Assembly: GCF_001592965.1 (NCBI RefSeq)
Contig: NZ_LRPC01000023.1
Span: forward strand, 62,001 to 126,000
Direction of reading: 5' to 3'
Length of the DNA: 64,000 bases
DNA from: Roseivirga spongicola
Lineage (GTDB): Bacteria; Bacteroidota; Bacteroidia; Cytophagales; Cyclobacteriaceae
Part shown: positions 52,321 to 62,400 of the stretch, piece by piece
Position numbering within the stretch: the first letter of the stretch is position 1
Layout of the letters: the number at the start of each line of letters is the position of its first letter
Translations under genes and position numbers: made by a program
The notes under the pieces: generated by a model
What the model was told of the DNA's origin: nothing
The model's database searches: none
Seen by the model: only the letters and a program-made list of their open reading frames with translations

Positions 52321-52896
52321 GTGCGAGTAGGTCTTTTCTTTGGTTCTTTTAATCCCATCCACATAGGTCATTTGGTTATTGCAGATGTAATGGCCGACCA
52401 GACAGACCTAGAGCAGGTTTGGTTTGTGGTTAGCCCGCTGAATCCTTTTAAGAGCAGCAGTTCTTTGCTTCACGAGTTCGATAGATTAAAGATGGTTGAA
52501 TTGGCCATTGAAGATAATTTCAAGTTCAGGGCTTCTGATGTTGAATTCAACATGCCAAGACCTAGCTACACTGCCGATACACTTGCCTATCTTTCAGACA
52601 AATACCCTCAGAATGAATTTAAGCTCATTATTGGGGAAGATAATTTAGTCCATTTCCATAAATGGAAAAACTACGAATCGGTACTAGAAAACTTTGGATT
52701 GTACGTTTACCCTCGCCCTCAGGTAGATAAAAGCAAAATCAAGATCAAACACGAGAATATTAAATACATAGACTCGCCAATGCTAGATATCTCTGCTACT
52801 TTCATAAGAAGTTCAATAAGAAACGATCACTCTGTTCAGTATTTGCTTCCCTCTCCCGTAATCGATTACATTCGTTTTAAGAAGTTTTATCAATAA
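52321..52896 (+). CDS. nadD: Nicotinate-nucleotide adenylyltransferase
   Basis: A 191-residue enzyme of NAD synthesis making deamido-NAD from nicotinate mononucleotide: GSFNPIHIGH (8-17, the HxGH motif) and the C-terminal ISATFIRSSI matching ISxTxxR. The start codon is GTG, 3 bases after the gmk stop. No ATG in frame would keep the first beta strand. Confidence 0.96.
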   Translation: MRVGLFFGSFNPIHIGHLVIADVMADQTDLEQVWFVVSPLNPFKSSSSLLHEFDRLKMVELAIEDNFKFRASDVEFNMPRPSYTADTLAYLSDKYPQNEFKLIIGEDNLVHFHKWKNYESVLENFGLYVYPRPQVDKSKIKIKHENIKYIDSPMLDISATFIRSSIRNDHSVQYLLPSPVIDYIRFKKFYQ

Positions 52897-53024
52897 TCTT
52901 CTGGTTTTTAGCTAAACTGAAGCATACCTTTTAGCCGCTTATTGCGTCTATAAACTGTAAACTCAATTTCCGGGCAGAATTAACTATTGGTCTGTATTTT
53001 GCTCGAAAGTCAAAAACTCAAACC

Positions 53025-55622
53025 ATGCTCAAAACCTCAACAATTCTTTTCATGGCCTTGATTCTATGTGGTCAACTTAGTGCTCAGGGTATTAAAGGAA
53101 ATATTAAAGACAATGAAGGCAAACCCTTGCCATTTGCATCTATTTATGTGAAACAAGCAGGGACAGGAACAAGCTCTAACCTTGAAGGAGATTACGAGCT
53201 TCCCCTAAAGCCAGGTGCTTATGATGTTTCTTTCCAGTTTATGGGCTTTGCTTCAGAGCAACGCAGAATTCAGGTAGGCAATGGTTTTACCACCCTAGAT
53301 ATTACACTGAGGCCTCAGGTTTATGAGTTGCCAACGGTGGTGGTTTCTGGTAAGGCCGAAGATCCTTCTTATACCATAATGCGAAAGGCCATTGCTAAGG
53401 CTAAGTATCATTTGCTTCAGAATGACTCCTACACTGCTCAGGTGTATATGAAAGGTACCGGTCAGTTGACTAAAGTACCTTGGTTTTTAAGAAAGACGTT
53501 GGAAAAAGAAGGAGTAGATACCAGCAGGGTTTTTACATCGGAATCAGTGAGTGAAATTTCTTTCGAGAGACCGAATACGTTTTCTGAAAGAGTGATTTCT
53601 GTACGTGCTTCAGGTGAAGATATGGCCAATGCCAGTCCCAACTCATATATTAATAGCAGCTTCTATTTACCTAAGGTGGTAAATGCCATTTCTCCATTGC
53701 ACCCGCGAGCATTTTCGTACTACAAATTTGAGTATCAAGGAAGCTTTAGGGAAAATGGCTATGAAGTGAATAAAATCAAGGTTACTCCAAGGTCTAAGGG
53801 AGATGATGTGTTTGAAGGGGAAATATATATCAGAGAAGACTTCTGGAATATCTACTCACTGGATCTTAAAACGAGTATTTATGGGTTCGAAGTTCAGGTT
53901 CAGCAGATTTTTGCCCCAATAGAAGATGAAATTTGGATGCCGGTAACTCAGCAGTATGAGTTTTCTGGACAGATTTTCGGAGTGGCAGGAAAGTATAGCT
54001 ATTTGGCCTCTGTGTCTAATTATGAAGTGGTGGCTAATGCCGACTTGGATGCGGCTGTAGTATTGGTCGATGAAAAGATAGAGCCCACGCCTGAAGAAAT
54101 TGAAGCGATTAAAGAAAAGAACTTGGAGGCTGGTATGGAGCAAGTCTTTGAAGAAGAGAAAGAGGTGTCTAGAAAGCAGTTCCGAAAAATGATGAAGGAA
54201 TATGAGAAGCAGGAGCTGGAAGAAACAGAAGAGCCCGATGTTATCTCAGATTATAGTTACAAAATGGATTCGCTTGCTGCCAAAATGGATTCATTGTATT
54301 GGGAGTCTATCAGGCCAGTGCCATTGACCTCTAAAGAAGTGGCAGGTTACGCCAAAGACGATAGTACGTACGTTGCAGAGAAAATTCAGGCTGAGGCTGA
54401 TTCTAATAAAGTTAGAAGCGGTCAGAAGTTTAAACCTGGCCAAGTACTAACCGGCAGCTATTACAAATTAGGAAAAAGGTTGAGGTATGATTTTCCTGGC
54501 TTCTTAGAACACATCCATTACAATGCCGTAGAAGGGCTGAACCTAACCTTTACAGGAACTTTTCAGTGGAGAAATGATACAACTACCAGACTAAGAATTT
54601 CCCCTTTCGTTCGGTACGGTTTTGCTAGTGAGCAGCCTTATGCTAAAGTAGAGAGCGTATTTGGAATAGGAAAGGCGGAAGAGAGGAGTACTATCAGAGT
54701 TTCTGGTGGTAGCTACGTAGAGCAGTTCAATCCCGGTATAATCGATCCGTTAGTTGGTTCGTTGTATTTACTCTTGCTAGAAAGAAATTACGCTAATCTT
54801 TACGAAAAGCAGTTCGCCAAGGCAAGCTTCGCCAGAAGGTTTAAGTATAGATATACCCTTGGAGCAAGTGTTGAATATGCGAATAGAAGTGAGCTATTTA
54901 ACAACACAGATTATAGCTTCTTTGATAGAGATAATAGGAGGTTTAGTGATAACGCACCAACTAATTTTGAGAACAGTGCACAAGGGTTTGAAGATAATAC
55001 CGCGTTAATCACCAATGTAACTTTGAGGGCCAGGCCTTGGGTGAAGTTTAGGAAATACAACGGAAGGCTGATTCCTATTTATGACAGATCTCCAGAATTT
55101 CTCCTTACGTACAGAAAAGGTATTAATGGGTTGGGGAGTGAGGTTAATTTTGACCACCTAGAACTTGGTTTGAATGCAGAAATGAACCTTGGAGTCAGGG
55201 CAATCATTGATGTAGATGCTGAATTTGGTAAGTTCTTCGGCACCCCAACCTTGGAGTTTATGGACTATAAGCACTTTAGAGGTAACAGGCTAGAGGTGAG
55301 TCCGATGGATGTGACGGGTAGTTACCGCATGCTAGACTACTACAAATACAGCACCGCCCAAGAATATGCTTCCATTCTAACTCACATTCGTTTTAGGAAG
55401 TTGGCCTTTACTCATATTCCTGCAGTTCGATTATTGGGAATAAAGGAGAATCTATTTGTGAATTACCTGCACACGCCAACTTCTGATAACTACATGGAAG
55501 TAGGTTACACAATAGATAACCTGTTTCGTATTTTCAGACTGGAGTTAGTTCAGTCATTCCAAGGATGGAAAGCCAAAGACTTTGGAGTTAGAATAGGCGT
55601 TTCTTCCATTTTCGATAACTAG
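53025..55622 (+). CDS. DUF5686 / carboxypeptidase-regulatory-like outer-membrane protein
   Basis: An 865-residue protein: signal peptide (1-20), carboxypeptidase-regulatory-like domain (about 21-108, KPLPFASIYVKQAGTGTSSN), then the DUF5686 region with a charged helical insert (about 350-405, rich in Glu and Lys) and a C-terminal barrel ending in GVRIGVSSIFDN. The family is widespread in Bacteroidota outer membranes, with no established function. It is a single gene. Confidence 0.88.
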   Translation: MLKTSTILFMALILCGQLSAQGIKGNIKDNEGKPLPFASIYVKQAGTGTSSNLEGDYELPLKPGAYDVSFQFMGFASEQRRIQVGNGFTTLDITLRPQVYELPTVVVSGKAEDPSYTIMRKAIAKAKYHLLQNDSYTAQVYMKGTGQLTKVPWFLRKTLEKEGVDTSRVFTSESVSEISFERPNTFSERVISVRASGEDMANASPNSYINSSFYLPKVVNAISPLHPRAFSYYKFEYQGSFRENGYEVNKIKVTPRSKGDDVFEGEIYIREDFWNIYSLDLKTSIYGFEVQVQQIFAPIEDEIWMPVTQQYEFSGQIFGVAGKYSYLASVSNYEVVANADLDAAVVLVDEKIEPTPEEIEAIKEKNLEAGMEQVFEEEKEVSRKQFRKMMKEYEKQELEETEEPDVISDYSYKMDSLAAKMDSLYWESIRPVPLTSKEVAGYAKDDSTYVAEKIQAEADSNKVRSGQKFKPGQVLTGSYYKLGKRLRYDFPGFLEHIHYNAVEGLNLTFTGTFQWRNDTTTRLRISPFVRYGFASEQPYAKVESVFGIGKAEERSTIRVSGGSYVEQFNPGIIDPLVGSLYLLLLERNYANLYEKQFAKASFARRFKYRYTLGASVEYANRSELFNNTDYSFFDRDNRRFSDNAPTNFENSAQGFEDNTALITNVTLRARPWVKFRKYNGRLIPIYDRSPEFLLTYRKGINGLGSEVNFDHLELGLNAEMNLGVRAIIDVDAEFGKFFGTPTLEFMDYKHFRGNRLEVSPMDVTGSYRMLDYYKYSTAQEYASILTHIRFRKLAFTHIPAVRLLGIKENLFVNYLHTPTSDNYMEVGYTIDNLFRIFRLELVQSFQGWKAKDFGVRIGVSSIFDN

Positions 55623-55674
55623 AGGGGAGAATTATTCAGCGAATCGATAAACAGTTTGATTTAAAACTAACATT

Positions 55675-55690
55675 ATAGTTAATTAACTAT
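55675..55690. promoter_or_regulatory. Perfect 16-bp palindrome before the exbD-like gene
   Basis: ATAGTTAATTAACTAT, self-complementary over all 16 bases, ending 18 bases before the ATG. It could be an operator near the transcript start; no second copy was noticed in the window. Confidence 0.5.
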
Positions 55691-55708
55691 GTATTTAATT
55701 TTAAAGCT

Positions 55709-56365
55709 ATGTCGTACCGAAAAGATCGCCCTAAAAATGAAGTTAATGCTGGCTCTATGGCCGATATTGCCTTCTTGCTTCTCATCTTCTTCCTAGTAAC
55801 CACACAAATTGCAACCGATAAGGGTTTGCCTATGGTGTTGCCGCCCAAAACAGATGTTATTACGGATACGCCTATTAATGAGAGGAACATATTAAAAATC
55901 CAGATTAATTCCTTAGATCAGCTTTTAGTCGAAGAAGAACTTTTAGAAGACATTTCTCAATTGAGAGCAATGGTTTATGACTTCGTGCTAAACTTTAGAA
56001 GTCCTAATGCCAAGAAAGTGGTAGATGATATTAGTGATGTTGAAGTGTTCAACTCACTGCCACCTTCAATGAAGAGTCATATCAGGGCCAATCTAGGAAA
56101 AGACACTTCGTCTGATGGGCCAAGTAAGGCAGTAGTGTCAATTAAAACCGATAGGGGAAGCACTTATCAGAAGTACATTGAGGTAATGGATGAAGTCTTT
56201 GCCGCCTATTATAAAATCTATGGAGAGAGGGTGGGGCTATCAGCCGAAGAGTACCGTAAGCTAAATAGAACTGATCCTGAGCAGAGGTATTTATATGACA
56301 AAGGCAAGCGTGGAATTAATAAGGCAGTTTCTCTAGCTGAGCCAACCAAAGCAGCAGAAAACTGA
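55709..56365 (+). CDS. ExbD/TolR-family biopolymer transport protein
   Basis: A 218-residue protein with the ExbD start (NEVNAGSMADIAFLLLIFFLVTTQI, Asp23 being the proton-coupling residue) and a single helix at about 20-38. The periplasmic part is about 60-70 residues longer than in E. coli ExbD, with an insert near 80-140. ExbD pairs with ExbB and TonB to energise outer-membrane receptors such as those in this window. No exbB or tonB is adjacent here. Confidence 0.88.
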   Translation: MSYRKDRPKNEVNAGSMADIAFLLLIFFLVTTQIATDKGLPMVLPPKTDVITDTPINERNILKIQINSLDQLLVEEELLEDISQLRAMVYDFVLNFRSPNAKKVVDDISDVEVFNSLPPSMKSHIRANLGKDTSSDGPSKAVVSIKTDRGSTYQKYIEVMDEVFAAYYKIYGERVGLSAEEYRKLNRTDPEQRYLYDKGKRGINKAVSLAEPTKAAEN

Positions 56366-56446
56366 TTAAACCATCTTTAGGCCTAATCTTTGTTTTGTCT
56401 TTCAATCGAATAGCTTTTGACCTATTTTCGCAAAAAAAGAACAGAG

Positions 56447-57061
56447 ATGAGAAAAGTAGCTTTAGTCCTAACTCTAGTTATTGTCGGTTCCTTGGCAATG
56501 GCACAAAGCAGGTTTATAGAAGGTCAACACTATGAGGTGGTGGCAGAGAAGAAATCTGAGGAGCCAACTGTTACAGAGTTCTTTTCTTTGTTCTGTGGCC
56601 ATTGCTTTAGCTTCGATCCGTTCATAGACTCATTACATCACTCTCTACCTGAAAGCGTAACTTTCGAGAGGTCTCATGTAGATTATATACCAAGAGATAA
56701 TAAGGCGGTGAGTTTTGGTATTGTAAAGGCTTACAATGTGATGCTAGATTTAGATATGGAAGAGAAGCTTAGAAGAACATTCTTTGCAGCCATTCATGTA
56801 AAGCAAGAAAATATAGATTCAGAGGCCAAGATCAAGCAGTTGTTCTTAGATCAGGGAGTTTCCGAGTCTAAATTTGATGCGTTGTATAACAGTCAATCGG
56901 TTATTAATAGAGCAAAAGCTATGTCTGAGCTATGGGTAGAAAGGCGTATCGATAATGTTCCTACCATAGTGGTAAATCATAAATATAAGATCAACCTGTC
57001 GAGCATGAGAACCATGGATGATCTTAGGCAGATCACTAAGTATCTTCTAGAGCAGAAATAA
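56447..57061 (+). CDS. DsbA-type periplasmic thiol:disulfide oxidoreductase
   Basis: 204 residues from ATG 56447; an extension from TTG 56417 is rejected because the signal peptide MRKVALVLTLVIVGSLAMA starts at the ATG. The thioredoxin-fold active site is CGHC (Cys50-Cys53), with a helical insert and the cis-Pro loop NVPTIVV. The arrangement is that of DsbA/DsbL, which form disulfides in exported proteins. Cysteine partners such as DsbB are not adjacent. Confidence 0.88.
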   Translation: MRKVALVLTLVIVGSLAMAQSRFIEGQHYEVVAEKKSEEPTVTEFFSLFCGHCFSFDPFIDSLHHSLPESVTFERSHVDYIPRDNKAVSFGIVKAYNVMLDLDMEEKLRRTFFAAIHVKQENIDSEAKIKQLFLDQGVSESKFDALYNSQSVINRAKAMSELWVERRIDNVPTIVVNHKYKINLSSMRTMDDLRQITKYLLEQK

Positions 57062-57129
57062 GCTCCATTCACAAAATCACTATTGCAGAATAGTAAATCT
57101 TCCATCAAATTGAGGGAAACCTTAATCTG

Positions 57130-59298
57130 ATGAAGAAACTATCTTTCCTTTTTCTTTTAGCCCTAATTATTTCCTGCCAATCTGAACCGCAAACAGAGGT
57201 AGAGAAGTGGGAAGAACAGGCTGCTCGGGTCGAAATTATCCGAGACGACTTTGGTGTTCCTCATATTTATGGAAAAACCGATGCAGATGCTGTATTTGGT
57301 ATGCTCTACGCGCAATGCGAGGATGATTTTCCAAGGGTGGAAAGAAACTACTATTGGGCCATTGGCCGCTTGGCCGAAGTAGAAGGAGAGCAGGCGCTTT
57401 ATTCAGATTTGAGAGCTCGCCTATATATGACCATCGATGAAGCCAAGGAAATGTATGAAGATGCTCCTGATTGGCTGAAAGAGCTTTGCGAAGCATATGC
57501 TGATGGCATTAATTATTACCTCCATACGCATCCGGATGTAAAGCCTAAGGTTTTAACGAGGTTCGAACCATGGTATCCGTTGTTCTTCTTTGAAGGTTCA
57601 ATTGGTGGAGATATTGAAAGTGTTTCAACAAGAGGAATCGCTTCTTTCTATGGGCAGGGCAAGGAGATAGCCTTGGCAGACCTTACCGAAGAAGTAGATA
57701 TCAATGAAGAGCCTAAAGGTTCAAATGGCTTTGCCATTTCTGGAGAGCATACCGCATCTGGCAACGCCATGTTGCTGATTAACCCACATACTAGTTTCTA
57801 CTTCCGTGGAGAATCTCAAGTGGTTAGCGAAGAAGGCTTAAACGCTTACGGAGCTACAACTTGGGGGCAGTTTTTCATCTACCAAGGTTTTAATGAGAAT
57901 AATGGCTGGATGCATACTTCCACTCAAGTAGACTTCAAAGACGATTTCTTAGAGACTGTAGAAGAGCGAGATGGAAAACTTCAATATAAGTATGGTGAGG
58001 AGTGGAGAGATGTATGGACTTCTGAAGTAACGCTAAAGTATAAAGATGGAGAGGAAATGAAGGAGAGAACTTTCCCTTTGTACAGAACGCACCACGGGCC
58101 AATTACAGGGAAGTCTGGAGATAAGTGGATTGCAACCGCCCTGAATTGGGAGCCTGTTGATGCACTAATTCAATCTTACAAAAGAACCAAGACTCAGAAC
58201 CACGATGAGTTTTGGGAGATGATGAAGATTAGAAGAAACTCTTCAAACAACACCGTTTATGCCGATGCCAACGGAACAATTGCCTACTATCATGGTGACT
58301 TTATTCCAAAAAGAGATCCTCAGTTCGATTATTCGCGCCCTGTTGATGGTTCAGACCCCAGAACTGATTGGCAAGGAATGCATGAGCTAGAAGATATTAT
58401 AACAATTGTAAACCCTGAGAATGGCTGGATCCAAAACTGTAATTCTACACCATTTACGGCTGCGGCAGAGTTTAGTCCAAAGCAAGAAGATTATCCTTTC
58501 TACATGGCTCCTGATGAGGAGAATTTCAGGGGAGTACATGCAGTTCGTGTACTAAGCGAAGCCAATGATTTGACACTCGATGGATTGATTGACTTGGCTT
58601 ACGACCCTTATATTCCTGCCTTCGAAAGAACTATTCCAGGACTTATTTCAGCTTTGGATAAGAATCCAGCTAAGAAACGGCAGTTAAAAGAGGCTTATGA
58701 TATTCTAAAGGCTTGGGACTTTGCAACAGGGAAGGAGTCTATTGCCATGACGATAGCTCAGTTCTATGGAAATGCTTACTACAGAAGTGGTCAAATGCCA
58801 AGACAAGGCAATGGTATGGAGCGTTTCGAATACTTAGGAAATGGCCTGGCTGATACTAAGAAGATTGAAATTTTAGAGACTGCATTGAAGAACATTGAAG
58901 ATGATTTTGGGACATGGAAATTACCTTGGGGTGAGTACAACAGATTCCAAAGACTTTCGGGAGATATAGATTTGAAGTATGATGATGACCAACCGAGTAT
59001 TGCTGTGGGTATGGCCTCTGGCAGATGGGGAGCTTTGGCTTCTTTCGGAGCGAACACTCATGACACCAAAAAAATCTATGGCTCTTCAGGAAACAGCTTT
59101 ATTGCTGTGGTAGAATTTGGAGATAAGGTAAAAGCTAAGAGTATGTTGGCTGGTGGACAAAGTAATGATCCAAATTCACCTCACTTCGATGATCAGGCTC
59201 AACGCTATGCCGATGTTCAGTTCAAGGATGTAGCCTATTATAAAGAAGATGTAGTGGCCAGGGCTAAGGAAACCTACAACCCTGGAAGCAGGAAATAA
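57130..59298 (+). CDS. Penicillin-acylase-family (Ntn hydrolase) lipoprotein
   Basis: A 722-residue lipoprotein (lipobox ISC, Cys16) of the penicillin acylase/AHL acylase family. The autocatalytic site is KGSNGFAISG, with Ser198 predicted to become the N-terminal nucleophile of the beta chain after cleavage at Gly197. The opening VEIIRDDFGVPHIYGKTDADAVFGMLYAQCEDDF is a family hallmark. Members cleave amides such as penicillins, acyl-homoserine lactones or acylated peptides. The substrate cannot be told here. The enzyme should sit on the outer side of a membrane. Confidence 0.92.
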   Translation: MKKLSFLFLLALIISCQSEPQTEVEKWEEQAARVEIIRDDFGVPHIYGKTDADAVFGMLYAQCEDDFPRVERNYYWAIGRLAEVEGEQALYSDLRARLYMTIDEAKEMYEDAPDWLKELCEAYADGINYYLHTHPDVKPKVLTRFEPWYPLFFFEGSIGGDIESVSTRGIASFYGQGKEIALADLTEEVDINEEPKGSNGFAISGEHTASGNAMLLINPHTSFYFRGESQVVSEEGLNAYGATTWGQFFIYQGFNENNGWMHTSTQVDFKDDFLETVEERDGKLQYKYGEEWRDVWTSEVTLKYKDGEEMKERTFPLYRTHHGPITGKSGDKWIATALNWEPVDALIQSYKRTKTQNHDEFWEMMKIRRNSSNNTVYADANGTIAYYHGDFIPKRDPQFDYSRPVDGSDPRTDWQGMHELEDIITIVNPENGWIQNCNSTPFTAAAEFSPKQEDYPFYMAPDEENFRGVHAVRVLSEANDLTLDGLIDLAYDPYIPAFERTIPGLISALDKNPAKKRQLKEAYDILKAWDFATGKESIAMTIAQFYGNAYYRSGQMPRQGNGMERFEYLGNGLADTKKIEILETALKNIEDDFGTWKLPWGEYNRFQRLSGDIDLKYDDDQPSIAVGMASGRWGALASFGANTHDTKKIYGSSGNSFIAVVEFGDKVKAKSMLAGGQSNDPNSPHFDDQAQRYADVQFKDVAYYKEDVVARAKETYNPGSRK

Positions 59299-59308
59299 AT
59301 AAGAACGT

Positions 59309-59374
59309 CATTCAGAGGGAGGTACGACCGAAGAATCTCCCTAGTCAAGTAGGTTCTTTGCTTCGCTCTGAATG
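59309..59374. repeat. Dispersed element bounded by CATTCAGAG / CTCTGAATG
   Basis: A 66-base element with inverted ends CATTCAGAG and CTCTGAATG and the core GGAGG..CGACCGAAGAATCTC. The same core is at 29332-29370 and, altered, at the end of each unit of the 22732-24308 array. It lies between converging genes. Confidence 0.65.
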
Positions 59375-59405
59375 ATGTTATATTTTATGTCACCAAATCT
59401 TACCC

Positions 59406-62400
59406 TTACCTGTGATATTCCAGGTTGATGATTCTGAACTTGTTTCGATAGTTCTTCATAAAGTCATTATATACCTCCGATGCTGAATAGTAGAATTTAA
59501 TTACATAATCATCTTTCGGTTTATCTGTCTTCATAAAGATGGTTACGGCTTTATCTTCCAATAATTTAGTTTCCAGAGGGTAATATCCTTTATTAAAATA
59601 CTCTTCAATACTCTGGTCGAATTGTTCTTGACTGGTCGCAATTTCTCGTTTAACATCAGTAAAGTTTCTGCTGGAGAAACTAACAAAGTTGGAAATGGTG
59701 ACATTACGAGGGTAATACTTGGTATTAGCCGAAAGTTTAATGGTTTCAGCACCCTTTTTACTATCTGAATCAAAGCCTTTAATCAATGCGTTAGCAGTGC
59801 TGCTAAAGGCGAAAATGCCATATGTCTGTTCAGAATTATTAGAGAGTAGCATAAGCCACTGATCGCGATAAGGTATTACATCAACAAACCGATGTGTGCT
59901 TCTGTGTACAGTTTCATACTCTTTTTTGACATCTGCCAAGTTCTTCTGTGCAATCAATCGGTTATTGCTCGAAAGTGAAGGATCGAAAACGGCCAGAAAT
60001 TCCTGATCATTATTAGCCAAGTCCTGAAAGAGAGCTTTGTCCTGATAGTCCAGCATCAGGGCCTGTACCTCTTCTAAGGAAATAGCCCTTTCTAAAGTCT
60101 GGTCAGACTTTCCTTTTTCTAATATCATCATCCACCTTCCTTTATGGGTGCGGTATGGCCAGGAAACACTACAATAGCTATTGAATGCTTTAGAACCATC
60201 GCAAGTAGCCTTGTGCAGGGTTTCAATGGAAGGGTGTTCCATTTGTCTGGCTTTAGCAACAGAGGCTAATTTGCCAACCTGTGGTTCAAGGAGCAGCTGA
60301 AAGCTAGAGTTGCTGAAGGCCGAGTCCGCAGTGGTGAGCGATCTGTATAAGGCCATGCTATCGGCATAAGAGAGCATTTCATTAGCTCTTTCAAAATCTT
60401 GAAGAGCATCCTCGTATTTGCCTTTTCTAAATTTTAACCAAGCTGACTTGCTTAACCCAAGGCCGAGACTTCCTGAAAGTGAGTCTATTTTTAAGATGAA
60501 TTGATTAATTCTTTCGTCCTGATCTTCCTTGGTCAATAAGTATTCAGTGAATTCAAGTGTGCCATTCAGGTCGTTAGGATATTTCTTCAAGTGAGATTCA
60601 TACCTCTCAATCATTTCTCCGGAGCTTGTAGACTTACTAAGCAATATATCTCTTAGGTCTTTAGCTGCCGCTGTTCTAGCCCTATCTAAGTATTTGGCTG
60701 TTTTCTTTGCAGTTACTAAACCCTCGGTTTCCATTTTATCAATTAGCTCAAGCTCCTCTCGGTACGCTTCTCTTTTGGCATCCAATTCTACAGATAGCTC
60801 TTCAATTTTTTCATTGGCCTCTGCATGGTGTGCATATATACTTTGAGCCTTTTTGAAATATTCCAGAGCGAGTAATTTGTTCTCTTCATTTAATTCTTGA
60901 TTGCCTTTTTTTACCAGTTCTATAAACTCTTCCAATTTCTCGGTGCTTTCAATGAATATGGATTCGGCCTGAGCTGGTAGTTCAAGAAACGAGTGCTTTC
61001 TAGTGAAAGCCGAAAGCTCAGAAATGGCTTTTCTACACTCGTTCCACTTTCCGTCTTGATACAAACCTTGAACATTGCTCATTTGCGTATCGAAGTCTTT
61101 CTCAATCGCACGGACATATTTTCTGCTGTCTGCATAAAGCTTTTGAAGTGGTGTGATATCAAAATCCTTTGAGCTTTTTTCATTTACCTCACCTAGTCGG
61201 TTTAGATCTTGATGGATTTTGTTCACTAATCTGTTCAGTTGCGATTCTTCGGTAGAAAAGGCGAAAAATAGCATTTGGCCATCTACATAATAATCTTTAT
61301 TGAAGCCAGGTATGGTTCTGCACAAGGTAGTATTGTTCTGTTCGTAGCAATACTCATCGTTCCAGGTGAGGATAATATTGTCTTTATCTATCCCCAGTTT
61401 TTTAAAATTAATCCCCTTTTCAATGGTGCTAAAGGCTTCATTGTCTGGCAAGATTTCCAGCATGGCAGTGGGTATTTCTACATCTATGGTGTTGAGGTCT
61501 ATATTGAACCGGTCCGGAAATTTTCGAAGGTCTACTGAAATGCCAATCCATTTACCATAAACCTGTTTCATGTTATTGCGGATGGCCAATTCTAGGTTGT
61601 CTTGCAAGGAAAAAGTACTGCCTACATTGTTTAGTTTTTGGGTTTTACCAGACATTCGTTCATGGTCTATTTGACTGGAGTAGCCTTTTGGAAATAGCCG
61701 CTGGCTAGAGATATAGTATCTAAATTCATTTTTCAATCTCTTTGGGCTATAACCTCCACCACTACCAGGATCTGATTTATCTAGCATCACTTTGGTACTT
61801 TCACCAGAATCGGTGAAAATATTCATCATACCTTTCGCCAAATTATCCCAGCCGACAAGGAAAGATTTCATTCGTTCTGCCTTGGCTTTACTGGCATTTA
61901 TTCTAGCCATAAATGCTTCATCTCTTCTGGTTTCTCTTTCAGCATTATAGCCAGAACCTGAAGTGAATATTTGAGCCAATTGAGTGAACCCATTATTCCA
62001 GTTCTGCTCAATTTGTTGCATCCTCTGCTCATAGGTCTGGTATTGAGGTCCGTTTCTTAGGTTTTGGATCTCTTGCTTTCTCTTCTGCTCGCGTTCATAT
62101 TGAGCTATTTTGGCATCATACTCTCGCTTATTTAGATCAGTGATTTTATTGACAATTTGGCCTTCGAGTGTTTCTGCTCTTTGAAGTAAAGATGCACTGC
62201 CCGCCTTAACGGCAGCATCTTTCGCTTTTTTAATGTGATCCAGACCTTGCTTGACAGTGTTCACATTGTTGGCTCCGTATGATAGGTTAGCTTTAGATAT
62301 CCAACTTTTGGCTTCATCGGCATAGGCTTTTTTGCCTTGTTCTTTGAACCACAAGTCTAACTTCATGGCTATATCTCTGCCTATGCCTTCGGATAAATAG

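Noticed and set aside
56417-56446. TTG-started N-terminal extension of the DsbA-like protein
   Set aside because: It would put ten charged residues before a clean signal peptide that begins at ATG 56447.
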